NCBI RefSeq assembly: GCF_003986935.1
Contig: NZ_RJZE01000003.1
Span: 1-64,000, forward strand
DNA length: 64,000 bases
From: Paraburkholderia kururiensis JCM 10599 = LMG 19447
Lineage (GTDB): Bacteria; Pseudomonadota; Gammaproteobacteria; Burkholderiales; Burkholderiaceae
Direction: 5' to 3'
Positions 1 through 8,021 of this stretch are shown in pieces. Every line of letters starts with the position of its first letter. Within the stretch, counting starts at the first letter, position 1. Made by a program: the position numbers and the translations under genes. The notes beneath the pieces were generated by a model. That model was not told the origin of the DNA. It saw only the letters and a list, made by a program, of their open reading frames with translations, and ran no database searches.

Positions 1-139
1 CACGGGCCTTCTCCGATGGTGCAAACGAACTAACGAAGGGTACGACAGTGGCCACGCCTCCTATGCCACCTGCTACGGACGTCGCTATCAGCCACGTACG
101 GCGGCTGCTGTCGACGCGGTCATCTTCGTGAACTGGCAT
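1..139 (-). CDS. petA: Ubiquinol-cytochrome c reductase Rieske iron-sulfur subunit, N-terminus only (runs off the left edge)
   Basis: The 46 visible codons begin MPVHEDDRVDSSRRTWLIAT and continue through a glycine/valine-rich membrane helix to FVSSFAPSEKAR. This is the characteristic leader of proteobacterial PetA, with a twin-arginine motif (SSRRTWLI), so the protein would be Tat-exported and stay anchored by this helix. The ATG is preceded by GAGGAG about six bases upstream. The Rieske 2Fe-2S domain lies outside the window. It follows the c4-type cytochrome gene in the same direction after 75 bases, so it may belong to a bc1 complex dedicated to the nos locus. It could instead be the housekeeping bc1 operon lying next to nos. 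The identity is firm; the dedication to N2O respiration is inference. Confidence 0.85.
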   Translation of the reverse strand, partial: MPVHEDDRVDSSRRTWLIATSVAGGIGGVATVVPFVSSFAPSEKAR

Positions 140-214
140 CACACTCCTCATTTCCAGATTGAATTTTTGCTTGAATCGCTTCGAGGGCGACGAGTCCCGG
201 CTAATGCAGGCGCC

Positions 215-868
215 TTAGTGCAGCCCCGATATGTAGTCGGAAACCGCCTTTATTTCGTTATCCGACAGACGCGATGCGATGGCGTGCATCGTAGGGCTGT
301 TGTCGCGCGCGCCCGGCCCCTGACTGAACGCGTTCAACTGACTGGCCGTGTAGGTCGCCCATTGCCCCGAGAGGCGTGGGAATTGAGAGGGAATGCCCTG
401 GCCACTGGGCCCGTGGCAGGCAGCACATGCAGGCACGCTCTTTTCGACAATCCCGCCGCGATAGATCTTCTGCCCCAGTGCAATGGCGTCCCTGTCATGC
501 GCGTAGCCGGGCTTCGGCGTCTGCGATGCGAAATACACCGTTACGTCCGCGATCTGCTGATCGGACAGCGCGCCCGCCATGCCTGCCATGATCGCGTTGT
601 TGCGGGCCGGTTGCGCTGCATCGGCGCGTGCCTTGAAATCCCTGAGTTGTTTGGCGAGGTATTCGGCGTGCTGTCCCGCGAGCTTCGGATAAGTGTCCAC
701 GGCGCTGTTACCGTCTGCGCCGTGGCATGCCGCGCATACCTGGGTAACGATGACCTTGCCTCGATTGGCATCCGACTTCTCGAGTTCGGCCGCGTGTCCC
801 AAAACAGTCCAACCCGACAATACAACCGCCAACTGAAACACTGCCCAAGTCCCGCACATTCGATTCAT
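215..868 (-). CDS. Di-haem c4-type cytochrome c, periplasmic
   Basis: The 217-residue protein has an N-terminal signal peptide (hydrophobic to about residue 26, ending GHAA) and two similar cytochrome c domains. Haem-binding CAACH motifs lie at about residues 45-49 and 147-151. Each half has the c4-type HGADGNS or HGPSGQG start and a later Met in an IMAG or TMHA context as the likely sixth haem ligand. Length and layout match the c4 family, electron shuttles between bc1 complexes and terminal reductases. It lies between nosR and petA in the same orientation, so a role carrying electrons from a bc1 complex to NosZ is a reasonable inference. The start is set by ATG with a GGGGCG stretch upstream and the signal peptide immediately after. 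Confidence 0.85.
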   Translation of the reverse strand: MNRMCGTWAVFQLAVVLSGWTVLGHAAELEKSDANRGKVIVTQVCAACHGADGNSAVDTYPKLAGQHAEYLAKQLRDFKARADAAQPARNNAIMAGMAGALSDQQIADVTVYFASQTPKPGYAHDRDAIALGQKIYRGGIVEKSVPACAACHGPSGQGIPSQFPRLSGQWATYTASQLNAFSQGPGARDNSPTMHAIASRLSDNEIKAVSDYISGLH

Positions 869-973
869 TCGCGCCCCGCTTCATGGGAGTTATAGATTGA
901 GCAAGTCACGACGAGGCCCTTACTGCCTCGCCGCGCAAAATGGATCCACAAAGAAATCGTTAAGGATGGCAGA

Positions 974-3232
974 TCAGATCGGCTTGATCGGAATGTAATG
1001 ACCGTCTTTTCCGACCGGCGTCAACGGTAGCCCCTGCTTCTCGCGCCGTTTTCTTTCTTTCGATAGCGGCGGGCATGTGTGCTCGTCGTAGTACAGCACC
1101 ATGCAGTCCAGACACAGCATGCACTCCATCTGGTCGATCCGCCCTGCATCGTCGATAGCCTGCGATCCGCAGCCTGCCGCGCACGCATGGCACGTCGTGC
1201 ATTCTGACTTGCGACGCAACTTGAGGAAGCGAAAACGACCAGGCAGTGCGAGGCTCGCGCCGAGCGGACACAGATATTTGCAGAACGGCCGCTCGATGAA
1301 GATCGATGCACCCACGACGATGGCCCAGAACAGCACGAACGGCCACGACCGGTTCATCACGCCGACAAGGAAAGTCGTCTTGAACGGCTCGATCTCCGCG
1401 AGCTTTTCGGCCCACGGCATCGAGAAAAACGATACGGCGAGCAGCACGGCGAACACAACGTACTTGAGCTTGCGTAGCGAGTTGTGCAGTCGCATGGGCA
1501 GCTTGCGTTGCAGCCTCTTCAGGCCGGTCGCCCGGGCGATCTTGTAGAGCAACTCCGACATCGAGCCGAACGGGCACATCCAGCCGCAAAAGAGCCCGCG
1601 CCCCCAGACGAACACCGTGACCGCAATCACGATCCAGAACACGAAGATGAACGGGTCGGAAAGAAAGAGCCCCAGATTCCAGCCGCCGAACAGCGAGTGG
1701 ACGAATGTGAGCACCTGGGTAATCGACGGTTGCGCCAGCTCGTACCATCCAGCGAAACCAATGGCAATGAGCCAGCTTGCTGTCTTGGGCCACGAAACCC
1801 AGCGTTTGTCCGCACGCTTCGCCTTGCGTACCCAGCGGTCCCGCGTGGCAAAGAAGAGCATGACGGCTGCGGCCCAACCGATGAACAGACCGATTTGCAG
1901 ACGCTTGGCGCGCCAGGCGTTCTGCCAGGCGGGCGTTTCCTCGTCTACATGCGGGTGGCCGCCTTGAAGAAAGCGCGCCGGCAGCCAGTACGGCGAATTG
2001 AATGCCGAGAAATTCTTTGCGCCGGTTTCCTTGTCGATCTTATGACCGAGGAATACGAACTTCCACGGGTAGGCCGCGCTGAACCTCGTGCTACGCACAA
2101 TGAAGATGCCCGTTTCATTGAACGACGGAGCACCCGAGGCCTGCAACGAGTACAGGTTCAGATAATCGGAGTCCTTGAAGGTGAACGCGTTGATTCCCTG
2201 GCGCACCTGGATACGGTCGTAAATGCCACCGCGTACGAACCCCGATCCCTTGAACGACTCCGTACCGTTTGCAACGACGAAGAGCGCCTGTTCGCCGGAT
2301 TTGAGCCGGCTCATCAACTGCGCGTAGTCGTAGTCACCCAGAATACTCTTGCCGATGGCAGGTGCATTCAGGTAACCGTAGTACAGGTCGAGGTAGGGCG
2401 AACCGGTATCCGCGGCGCCGACGTCGCTCGCATGGACGGCCAGATGCTGCACAGCCCCCATGTCGACGAGCGCCTGCCACCCGTAACGCGCGACCGCCGG
2501 CAGCAACCTCGCCTGCGGGAGAATGGTTTCCTTCACGATGCCGACCTGGCTTGCGACGGCAACGGCGCAACGCGAAATCAACTGGTTCTCCGCGATGGCC
2601 GTCACGGTGGCCCCGGAAATGGCGTCAAGGCTCGTGCTACCCGCATCGCTACGCCCGATCTCGAATCGCGCGCCAGCAAACCGGCTCACATATTGATGCA
2701 GAAATGTGAGGAGCTTGCTCTCGGGAATACCGACCAGCAAGATGGGCTCGCTATGCTTGAGTACCCTGACGCCCGTAATCACGCCTTTCGTATCCATCCC
2801 GATCAGCGTGACGATGGGCTTACCCGAGTAGCCTTGAATATCGACGATGTCGGTGGACAGAAACACGTAGCCTTTCAGCACCCGCGTGTGGCCATCGTTA
2901 GCGTAGGCCTCGACGTACGGCGGATTTCCCTTGCGTGCAGAGAACTCGGTAGCGCCAGGCAGTACGCCCGCGCAGTCGGTCCACTTACACATCTCGGGTT
3001 GACTGAACAATTGATCCGGCAGCTCCTGTTCGTAGATAGAAGCGAAGGCCGGCGGCATGCCCGCGAAGAGCAGCACCAATGCCACGATCCAAAACGATAC
3101 TTTCATTTTTGTCGCTTTGAAAAGGCCGCGCGGCACCGCTTTTCCGGAACTGAAAGTCCCGCAGGTCGCCCGGTCGGATTTCTGACGCCGCGCCTGCCGG
3201 CGAACCGCGGCCGGCACAGCATCGTCACTCAT
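974..3232 (-). CDS. nosR: NosR, membrane flavo-iron-sulfur protein needed for nosZ expression and electron supply
   Basis: As annotated the protein has 752 residues. A periplasmic FMN-binding domain carries the flavinylation motif SGATVT, where a Thr receives FMN from ApbE/NosX. It is followed by several membrane helices with polyferredoxin-type cysteine motifs (CGWMCPFG and CKYLCPLG), then a cytosolic C-terminus with clustered cysteines (CTTCHACAAGC and CMLCLDC) for 4Fe-4S centres. This is the classic NosR architecture. The first ATG lies one base after the upstream cytochrome stop. A later ATG at 3106 (residue 43, MKVSFWIVALVLL) directly begins a signal-like helix and may be the true start, giving 710 residues. 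NosR is typical of nos operons whose NosZ is Tat-exported, which agrees with the NosZ leader here. Confidence 0.93.
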   Translation of the reverse strand: MSDDAVPAAVRRQARRQKSDRATCGTFSSGKAVPRGLFKATKMKVSFWIVALVLLFAGMPPAFASIYEQELPDQLFSQPEMCKWTDCAGVLPGATEFSARKGNPPYVEAYANDGHTRVLKGYVFLSTDIVDIQGYSGKPIVTLIGMDTKGVITGVRVLKHSEPILLVGIPESKLLTFLHQYVSRFAGARFEIGRSDAGSTSLDAISGATVTAIAENQLISRCAVAVASQVGIVKETILPQARLLPAVARYGWQALVDMGAVQHLAVHASDVGAADTGSPYLDLYYGYLNAPAIGKSILGDYDYAQLMSRLKSGEQALFVVANGTESFKGSGFVRGGIYDRIQVRQGINAFTFKDSDYLNLYSLQASGAPSFNETGIFIVRSTRFSAAYPWKFVFLGHKIDKETGAKNFSAFNSPYWLPARFLQGGHPHVDEETPAWQNAWRAKRLQIGLFIGWAAAVMLFFATRDRWVRKAKRADKRWVSWPKTASWLIAIGFAGWYELAQPSITQVLTFVHSLFGGWNLGLFLSDPFIFVFWIVIAVTVFVWGRGLFCGWMCPFGSMSELLYKIARATGLKRLQRKLPMRLHNSLRKLKYVVFAVLLAVSFFSMPWAEKLAEIEPFKTTFLVGVMNRSWPFVLFWAIVVGASIFIERPFCKYLCPLGASLALPGRFRFLKLRRKSECTTCHACAAGCGSQAIDDAGRIDQMECMLCLDCMVLYYDEHTCPPLSKERKRREKQGLPLTPVGKDGHYIPIKPI

Positions 3233-3233
3233 G

Positions 3234-3698
3234 TCACTGCGCCTTGGAGACCATGAAGTCCACTGCGGCCTTTACTTCGTCATCCTTCAGACTCGGGTTG
3301 CCGCCGCGTGAAGGCATTGTGCCGTTATTGCCCGTGAACCCTTCAAGCGCGTGCTTGTACAGCGTGGGTTTGCCTTTCGCAATGCGCGGCGCCCAGTCAC
3401 CCTTGTTGCCGAAAACAGGCGCACCCGCTGCGCCCGTCTGGTGGCACATGAAACAGACGCTTTTGAACACCTTCTCCCCTGCGGGATTCGGTGCATCGGC
3501 GCTCGCCGTCGCCGTACCAGGATTCACCGCTGCCGTCGCAGGCGCTGCCGCGGCCACCACGGTGACGGAGGCCACCGGTGCAATCGATGTTTGTGCCGCG
3601 CCGGCGGCCTGTGAAGCAGCGCCGCTCTTGTCGCAAGCCGACAGGCCGAGCGTCAGTGCAAATCCAATTCCAGCAATCAACAGGTTGCGAGCTTTCAT
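3234..3698 (-). CDS. Mono-haem cytochrome c lipoprotein (c5/class I-like)
   Basis: The protein has 154 residues. The signal peptide ends in a lipobox LSAC (Cys at about 22), followed by an Ala/Thr/Val-rich linker to about residue 70. One class I haem domain follows, with CFMCH at about 82-86 and a likely distal Met in NNGTMPSRGG near residue 128. The GAPVFGNKGDWAPR stretch resembles c5-type cytochromes. The low-complexity linker would let the haem domain reach out from its lipid anchor. The gene has a strong GAGGAG site before its ATG and stops one base before the first nosR ATG, so the two are probably translationally linked. A role in electron delivery to NosZ is inferred from position. Confidence 0.85.
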   Translation of the reverse strand: MKARNLLIAGIGFALTLGLSACDKSGAASQAAGAAQTSIAPVASVTVVAAAAPATAAVNPGTATASADAPNPAGEKVFKSVCFMCHQTGAAGAPVFGNKGDWAPRIAKGKPTLYKHALEGFTGNNGTMPSRGGNPSLKDDEVKAAVDFMVSKAQ

Positions 3699-3720
3699 CT
3701 CTTATCTCCTCAATCAGGTT

Positions 3721-4119
3721 TCAAGCTGCGTCAGCTGACGCAGCCGGCAATACATCGGCAAGCGATGGTTCGTAACCGAGCAGCGGTTGCGCGAGTAGCC
3801 GCTCGATCAGCACACGGACGTTGAGCCACGGGTCCGCATCGATCTGGCTGACCGGATCGTCGACGGCGTCGCCGTCCGGCGTATGCAGATGATTCGGGAA
3901 CGTGCGGAGCGTGCGGTGCAGTGGGGCGGTGTCAATGCGCATCGTCGCTTCGCCCCAGCGCCAGTTCATCGCGTACTCGCGCGGCGCAGCAAAGCGCAGC
4001 GTCAGATCGACGCCGTTGATCAGTTGCAACTCCAGCGCGTCTCGGCATAGCGTGATCGACGCGAGCTGTGTCGCATCGAACGTCGCCTCGATTTGTTCCT
4101 TCAATTCAAGGTGCAGCAT
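3721..4119 (-). CDS. Small protein resembling TumE-family (DUF6516) toxins, embedded in the nos operon
   Basis: The protein has 132 residues with no signal peptide or membrane segment. The stretch MNWRWGEATMRIDTAPLHRT followed by a TFPNHLHTPDG motif resembles the core of TumE/DUF6516 proteins, which carry a D-x-A-P-H-H...FPHHKH signature. This match is by eye and weaker than consensus, since the second His of the APHH motif is replaced. A GGGAG ribosome site precedes the ATG, which lies two bases after the stop of the 88-residue gene, so the two form a pair. Its place between nosL and a cytochrome gene argues either for a captured toxin-antitoxin cassette or for a domesticated accessory protein. 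Function is not established. Confidence 0.5.
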   Translation of the reverse strand: MLHLELKEQIEATFDATQLASITLCRDALELQLINGVDLTLRFAAPREYAMNWRWGEATMRIDTAPLHRTLRTFPNHLHTPDGDAVDDPVSQIDADPWLNVRVLIERLLAQPLLGYEPSLADVLPAASADAA

Positions 4120-4121
4120 CG

Positions 4122-4388
4122 TCAGACTCCCGTCGCGAGCAGTTCGCGCAACTGTTCGCGAATGATTTCGCGCGTATGTGCAAGCGTTTTTGCGCCAAGG
4201 TAATGTTCATAGGCCGGGTGCTCTCCCACATCGCCAGACTCGATGAGTGCGAGCAGATTTTCTTCGTCGTCTGCACCGTACTGCGCGAGGATCAGCTTGC
4301 GGTCTTCGCGCAGGTCGTACAGCACACGACTGAGCGCGTCGATCTGCATCGCCGCTTCCGAAGGCACGTTCTGAAAAAATTGCGTCAT
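4122..4388 (-). CDS. Small acidic protein of unknown function, partner of the TumE-like gene
   Basis: The 88-residue protein starts MTQFFQNVPSEAA. It is predicted largely helical and charged, with no cysteine, signal or membrane segment. Features visible are DLREDRKLILAQYGADDEEN, GDVGEHPAYEHYLGAKTL and a C-terminal amphipathic helix (EIIREQLREL). I do not recognise it with confidence. The start is supported by a GAGGGAG site just upstream of the ATG. It sits 10 bases after nosL and two bases before the TumE-like gene, so it is co-transcribed with both. If the neighbour is a toxin, this would be the natural antitoxin candidate, but nothing in the sequence proves that. Confidence 0.6.
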   Translation of the reverse strand: MTQFFQNVPSEAAMQIDALSRVLYDLREDRKLILAQYGADDEENLLALIESGDVGEHPAYEHYLGAKTLAHTREIIREQLRELLATGV

Positions 4389-4398
4389 CTCTACTCCC

Positions 4399-4926
4399 TC
4401 ACATGTTGTGGTCTTTGACCACGCCGCCATCGGTTGTCGCCATGTCGATCGTGACCTGATCGAAGCGATACAGCTTCCCGCCCTCGGATTTCATGAATTG
4501 CTCAGCGTCACGCCTGTTTGCGAACGACGCGAAGGTCTGGCCCATTGCACCAGGTTTTTTCGAACCGATTACGTAGGTAGCCTGCTTCGCGTCGATCCAA
4601 TGACCGGTGGGGTGCTCCCAATCCGCTGTTCCCATGTCCTGCACGTACATCGCGCGAACCTTACGGTCGTGCTCGGGGCGCAGATAAACCGAGAACAGTC
4701 CCAACGTGTCGCAGAAGAAGTCCGCTTGTCCGTCTGCGTAGAGAATCTGTGCTTTCGGGCCGGGATAATCTTTCAGGCTCATGCCGTCGAGCACGCTCAC
4801 GGTCGAGTCGGTAATCTCGTGCGGCGGAGGCAACGATGCCGATTCGTTCTGGCATCCGGATGTCACCACGATGGCGAGCACTGCAATAGCCGTCGCGATA
4901 GTGGTCTTGAAGAAGCGATAGTTCAT
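4399..4926 (-). CDS. nosL: NosL, copper-chaperone lipoprotein for NosZ maturation
   Basis: The 175-residue protein begins MNYRFFKTTIATAIAV and has a lipobox (TSGC, Cys at about 25). The body shows the NosL pattern DGMSLKDYPGPKAQI, FFCDTLGLFSVYL and a later MYVQDMG...W followed by YVIGSKKPGAMG. NosL binds Cu(I) and delivers it to the CuZ centre of NosZ in the periplasm. The Met residues and the single Cys of FFCDT are candidate ligands. Position 25 is the lipid-modified Cys, and the DGM motif has Asp where some NosL proteins have Cys. Its ATG overlaps the nosY stop by four bases (ATGA), fixing the start and showing translational coupling. Confidence 0.88.
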   Translation of the reverse strand: MNYRFFKTTIATAIAVLAIVVTSGCQNESASLPPPHEITDSTVSVLDGMSLKDYPGPKAQILYADGQADFFCDTLGLFSVYLRPEHDRKVRAMYVQDMGTADWEHPTGHWIDAKQATYVIGSKKPGAMGQTFASFANRRDAEQFMKSEGGKLYRFDQVTIDMATTDGGVVKDHNM

Positions 4927-5756
4927 CGATTGAATCTCCATGCGGCAAGGCCGAGCGGCGCCGCGATCCACGCGAGCATCACCGGACCGAGAAGAAGCGG
5001 CTCTGCGAGCGACGCGGGAAACACGCTGACGAGGCCGTACATCGTGTGCAGGTCAGCCGGCCCGAATATGTTCAGGATGCGGAAGATGTCCGCGGGATTG
5101 AGCATCAGCAGCAGCGGAAACAGCGGGCCGAGTACGGCACCGCCCGTTGCGACCAATGCGCCGAGCAGCAGCAAGTCGTAGACGAGCACGAAGAAGAACC
5201 ACAAGCCAATGGCGACACCGCTCGCCGAAGTACGGCTTGCGCAAAATACCGACGCGGACACCGCGAGGCTCAGGAACACCCAGCCGAGCAGCACGGCGCT
5301 AATGACGAAGCCGGCGTACTGATACCAGTCGGCCGCAGGCGCGCGTACGGCGATCACGATGCCGGCCAGCCCGAAGCCTGCAAGCGTGGCGCAGGTCAGC
5401 GCCGCCGCGAGACCCGCATACTTGCCGAGCAGCAACTGAACACGATTGATGGGATACGAGAGCAACAGATTCAGCGTGCCGCGCTCACGCTCGCCTACGA
5501 GTGCATCGAAACCGAGAATCAGCGCGATCAACGGCAACAGGTAGATGGTGAGGCTGACCAGGCTCGCGATCAGCGGCTCGATGCCATGAAAGCCGATTGA
5601 GCCTTGTGCGGCTGCGCCGAAATACGAGGTGGCAAGCGTGAACGCCGCAAAAACAAGCGACACGGCAAGCACCCAGCGGCTACGAATGCGGTCGTGGAAC
5701 TCCTTGCCGGCGATCACGCCAATTTGTGCCCAGTGGGAACGGCTGAATACGCTCAT
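4923..5756 (-). CDS. nosY: NosY, membrane permease of the NosDFY copper/sulfur maturation complex
   Basis: The 277-residue protein begins MSVFSRSHWAQIGVIAGKEFHDRIRSRWVLAVSLVFAAFT and has six hydrophobic segments, as in ABC-2 permeases of the NosY type. The GERERGTLNLLLSYPINR loop after the second helix pair is the conserved cytosolic coupling segment. NosY pairs with the NosF ATPase and the periplasmic NosD to build the CuZ 4Cu-S cluster of NosZ. The ATG overlaps the nosF stop by four bases, which sets this start over the longer upstream open frame. The gene in turn overlaps nosL, so nosFYL are translated as a coupled set. Confidence 0.9.
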   Translation of the reverse strand: MSVFSRSHWAQIGVIAGKEFHDRIRSRWVLAVSLVFAAFTLATSYFGAAAQGSIGFHGIEPLIASLVSLTIYLLPLIALILGFDALVGERERGTLNLLLSYPINRVQLLLGKYAGLAAALTCATLAGFGLAGIVIAVRAPAADWYQYAGFVISAVLLGWVFLSLAVSASVFCASRTSASGVAIGLWFFFVLVYDLLLLGALVATGGAVLGPLFPLLLMLNPADIFRILNIFGPADLHTMYGLVSVFPASLAEPLLLGPVMLAWIAAPLGLAAWRFNR

Positions 5757-6664
5757 GCGCTTGCTCCCGTATAGCCGAGGAACACGTCTTCGAGAGACGG
5801 CTCCTGGATTTGCAGGTCGGCGATCCGATCGGACAACGGCGACAGCGCCGCAATCGCAGCCATCTTCGCGTCGCGTGGACATTGAAATGCGATGAGACGC
5901 TCGCGGATAGTCAGTTTTCCGAACGGCGCGCGGTTCAACGCGGCCTGTAGCGGGCCAACGTCCTCCGAATGCGTGTGCACCTCGATGGACAGCGGTAGAT
6001 TTGTCTTGCCGCGCAGCGTCTGCACGCTGCCCACCGCCTGAATGCTGCCGCTGTGCAGAATCGCAAGACGGTCTACGCGCTGCTGGATTTCGGCGAGGAT
6101 GTGCGACGTGATGACGATGGTGGTTCCAGCCTGCTGCCGGGTCTTCAGGATTCGATAGAACTCGCGAATGCCTTCGGGGTCCAGACCATTCGTCGGTTCA
6201 TCGAGAAACAGAAGTGACGGGTTGCCGAGCAATGCCTGTGCAAAGCCTAGCCGCTGCCTCATTCCTTTCGAGTACTCGCGCACCTTTCGAGCGGCTGCAG
6301 CGTGGCTCAATCCCACCTGATCGAGAAGCGCCTTGCATGCCGCTGTTTTGACGCCCTTCAGTCGTGCGAAGAAGTGCAGCGTCTCGAGCCCGGTGAGGTT
6401 GTCGTAAAGCACGACGTTCTCCGGCAAGTAGCCGAGTTTTCGCCGTACGGCTTGAAACCGCGGACCGCCAACGAGTTCACCGTCAACCTGAACGCGGCCG
6501 GCATCGGGCGAGACAAGCCCCAGCATGAGCTGGAACAACGTGCTCTTGCCCGCGCCGTTGCGGCCGATGAGGCCAAACAACTCGCCCTTCTGAATCTTCA
6601 GATCGACACCGTCGACCGCGCGCAACGCGCCGAAAGATTTGGCGACGCCAGTGAGTTCAATCAT
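5753..6664 (-). CDS. nosF: NosF, ABC ATPase of the NosDFY maturation complex
   Basis: The 303-residue protein has Walker A (GLIGRNGAGKST, about 32-43), a Q-loop region (KLGYLPENVVLY), the signature YSKGMRQRLGFAQ, Walker B (LLFLDEPTNGLDP) and the switch His in VITSHILAEIQ. The C-terminal 80 residues form the extra domain seen in NosF and related ABC-2 ATPases. It powers NosY and moves sulfur- or copper-related cargo across the inner membrane for CuZ assembly. The start overlaps the end of nosD by eight bases, and the stop overlaps nosY by four. A second, unrelated ABC ATPase lies on the other side of the locus at 11535-12482. Confidence 0.93.
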   Translation of the reverse strand: MIELTGVAKSFGALRAVDGVDLKIQKGELFGLIGRNGAGKSTLFQLMLGLVSPDAGRVQVDGELVGGPRFQAVRRKLGYLPENVVLYDNLTGLETLHFFARLKGVKTAACKALLDQVGLSHAAAARKVREYSKGMRQRLGFAQALLGNPSLLFLDEPTNGLDPEGIREFYRILKTRQQAGTTIVITSHILAEIQQRVDRLAILHSGSIQAVGSVQTLRGKTNLPLSIEVHTHSEDVGPLQAALNRAPFGKLTIRERLIAFQCPRDAKMAAIAALSPLSDRIADLQIQEPSLEDVFLGYTGASA

Positions 6665-7913
6665 GCTGCTTCCCCATCCACTTCACCCAGGCGGCGTGCA
6701 ACGGCTGCATCCGCGGTGTGTCATCGACAACGCTCGGCACCGCCATCAGCGGGAACTGCTGGGCAATCAAGCGCAGCGATTGCACGGCCGGGCTGTTCAT
6801 CAACACCTTCACCGCCGGGACACGCCAGGTCAGCCGGTCGACAAGATCGCTCGCCGTATAGGGGATATCGCCGATGCCGCGCCCGCGCCGGTCCCAGCCG
6901 AAGTAGTCGCTCCAGTAGTTGCCAGGCCACGACACGTCGTTCGCGGCCACGTAGCGAATCTGCTCGCGGTTCTGGATGAAGTCGTTGCCGGTCACGTTGT
7001 TGTGAACCGAGCCGCCCCACAGATGCACGCCGATCGCGTTGTCCACGACGAGATTGCGGCGGATCGTGTTGTATTCGGCGTCGTAGATGAAAAAGCCGCG
7101 CTGGTTGCCAGCCACAACGTTGTTCTCGACCACCGAATCCTGCACGGTGCGAAGCATGATTCCGTGATCGGTGTTGCCCCACACCTTGTTGTTCTTCACG
7201 ACCTGGTTACGCGCTTCCATGATCGCGAGACCGCCGCGATTGTGGTACACGTCGTTACCGTCCCACACGTTGTAGTACGAATTCATGTAGTGCGTACCGT
7301 ATCGAACGTCGTGAATCGTGTTGCCTTTGAAAAGCGCGTGATGCGAGACATCGACGTAGATGCCATCGCGCGAATAGCTGATGGTGTTGCCCACGATCTG
7401 CGCGCCGGTTGTGTTGTAAAGCTGGATGCCGTTGCCGCGGTCCGGCGAGCGCAAGTCGCGCTTGCCCACAATCAGGTTGTCCTGCACATGCACGTCTGCC
7501 GATTTCTCGATCCAGAGCCCGAACAGGTTGTAGACGAGTTCGCAGTGGTCGATTTCGGTTCTGTCCGAACTGGGTTGCACGTAAACGCCGGCGTTCTGCG
7601 CGGTGAGATTGGCTCCGCTGTTCACGATGGCAAGGCCGGTAATTCTCACGTCCGGCGCGGCAACGCGAATGACATCGCCCGCATTGTGTCCATCGATCAT
7701 GGGCCGACCTACTCCTTGCAGCGTGATGCGCTTCGTAATCCTCAGGTTCTCCCCGTAGTGCCCCCCGTACACAACGATCGTGTCCCCCGCCTGTGCTGCT
7801 TCGATGGCTGCGCCGATTCGCTCGCCGGGATGAACGGCCAGCGTGGCGGCCGCGGCGGTCTGCGCGAGCAGCATCGCAAACACAAACATCGCAGCGAGTG
7901 AGAACTTCGGCAT
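6657..7913 (-). CDS. nosD: NosD, periplasmic right-handed beta-helix protein for CuZ assembly
   Basis: The protein has 418 residues from the ATG at 7913 (MPKFSLAAMFVFAMLLAQTAAAA), which starts a good Sec signal peptide. An in-frame TTG at 7943 would add ten residues before it and is less likely. The body is a run of short parallel beta-helix repeats of the NosD/CASH type, for example GIYVDVSHHALFKGN, VWDGNDVYHN and VVKNNKVWGNTDHGIML. It ends in the aromatic NYWSDYFGWDRRGRGIGDI segment typical of NosD. It works with NosF and NosY in the periplasm to mature NosZ. It follows nosZ after about 110 bases and overlaps nosF. Confidence 0.92.
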   Translation of the reverse strand: MPKFSLAAMFVFAMLLAQTAAAATLAVHPGERIGAAIEAAQAGDTIVVYGGHYGENLRITKRITLQGVGRPMIDGHNAGDVIRVAAPDVRITGLAIVNSGANLTAQNAGVYVQPSSDRTEIDHCELVYNLFGLWIEKSADVHVQDNLIVGKRDLRSPDRGNGIQLYNTTGAQIVGNTISYSRDGIYVDVSHHALFKGNTIHDVRYGTHYMNSYYNVWDGNDVYHNRGGLAIMEARNQVVKNNKVWGNTDHGIMLRTVQDSVVENNVVAGNQRGFFIYDAEYNTIRRNLVVDNAIGVHLWGGSVHNNVTGNDFIQNREQIRYVAANDVSWPGNYWSDYFGWDRRGRGIGDIPYTASDLVDRLTWRVPAVKVLMNSPAVQSLRLIAQQFPLMAVPSVVDDTPRMQPLHAAWVKWMGKQHD

Positions 7914-8021
7914 TCTGGCCAACCAACCACAGGGGTTATTCAATTTGCACGCGCGCCGGTCATCGCGAGGCAGGGGAGATTCCCCCTGCCTCGCTTTCCA
8001 CTACCGGCACATGTATTGACG

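Noticed and set aside
1484..3256. A 590-codon plus-strand frame opposite nosR
   Set aside because: NosR on the minus strand has all its cysteine motifs and membrane helices; the opposite frame has none.
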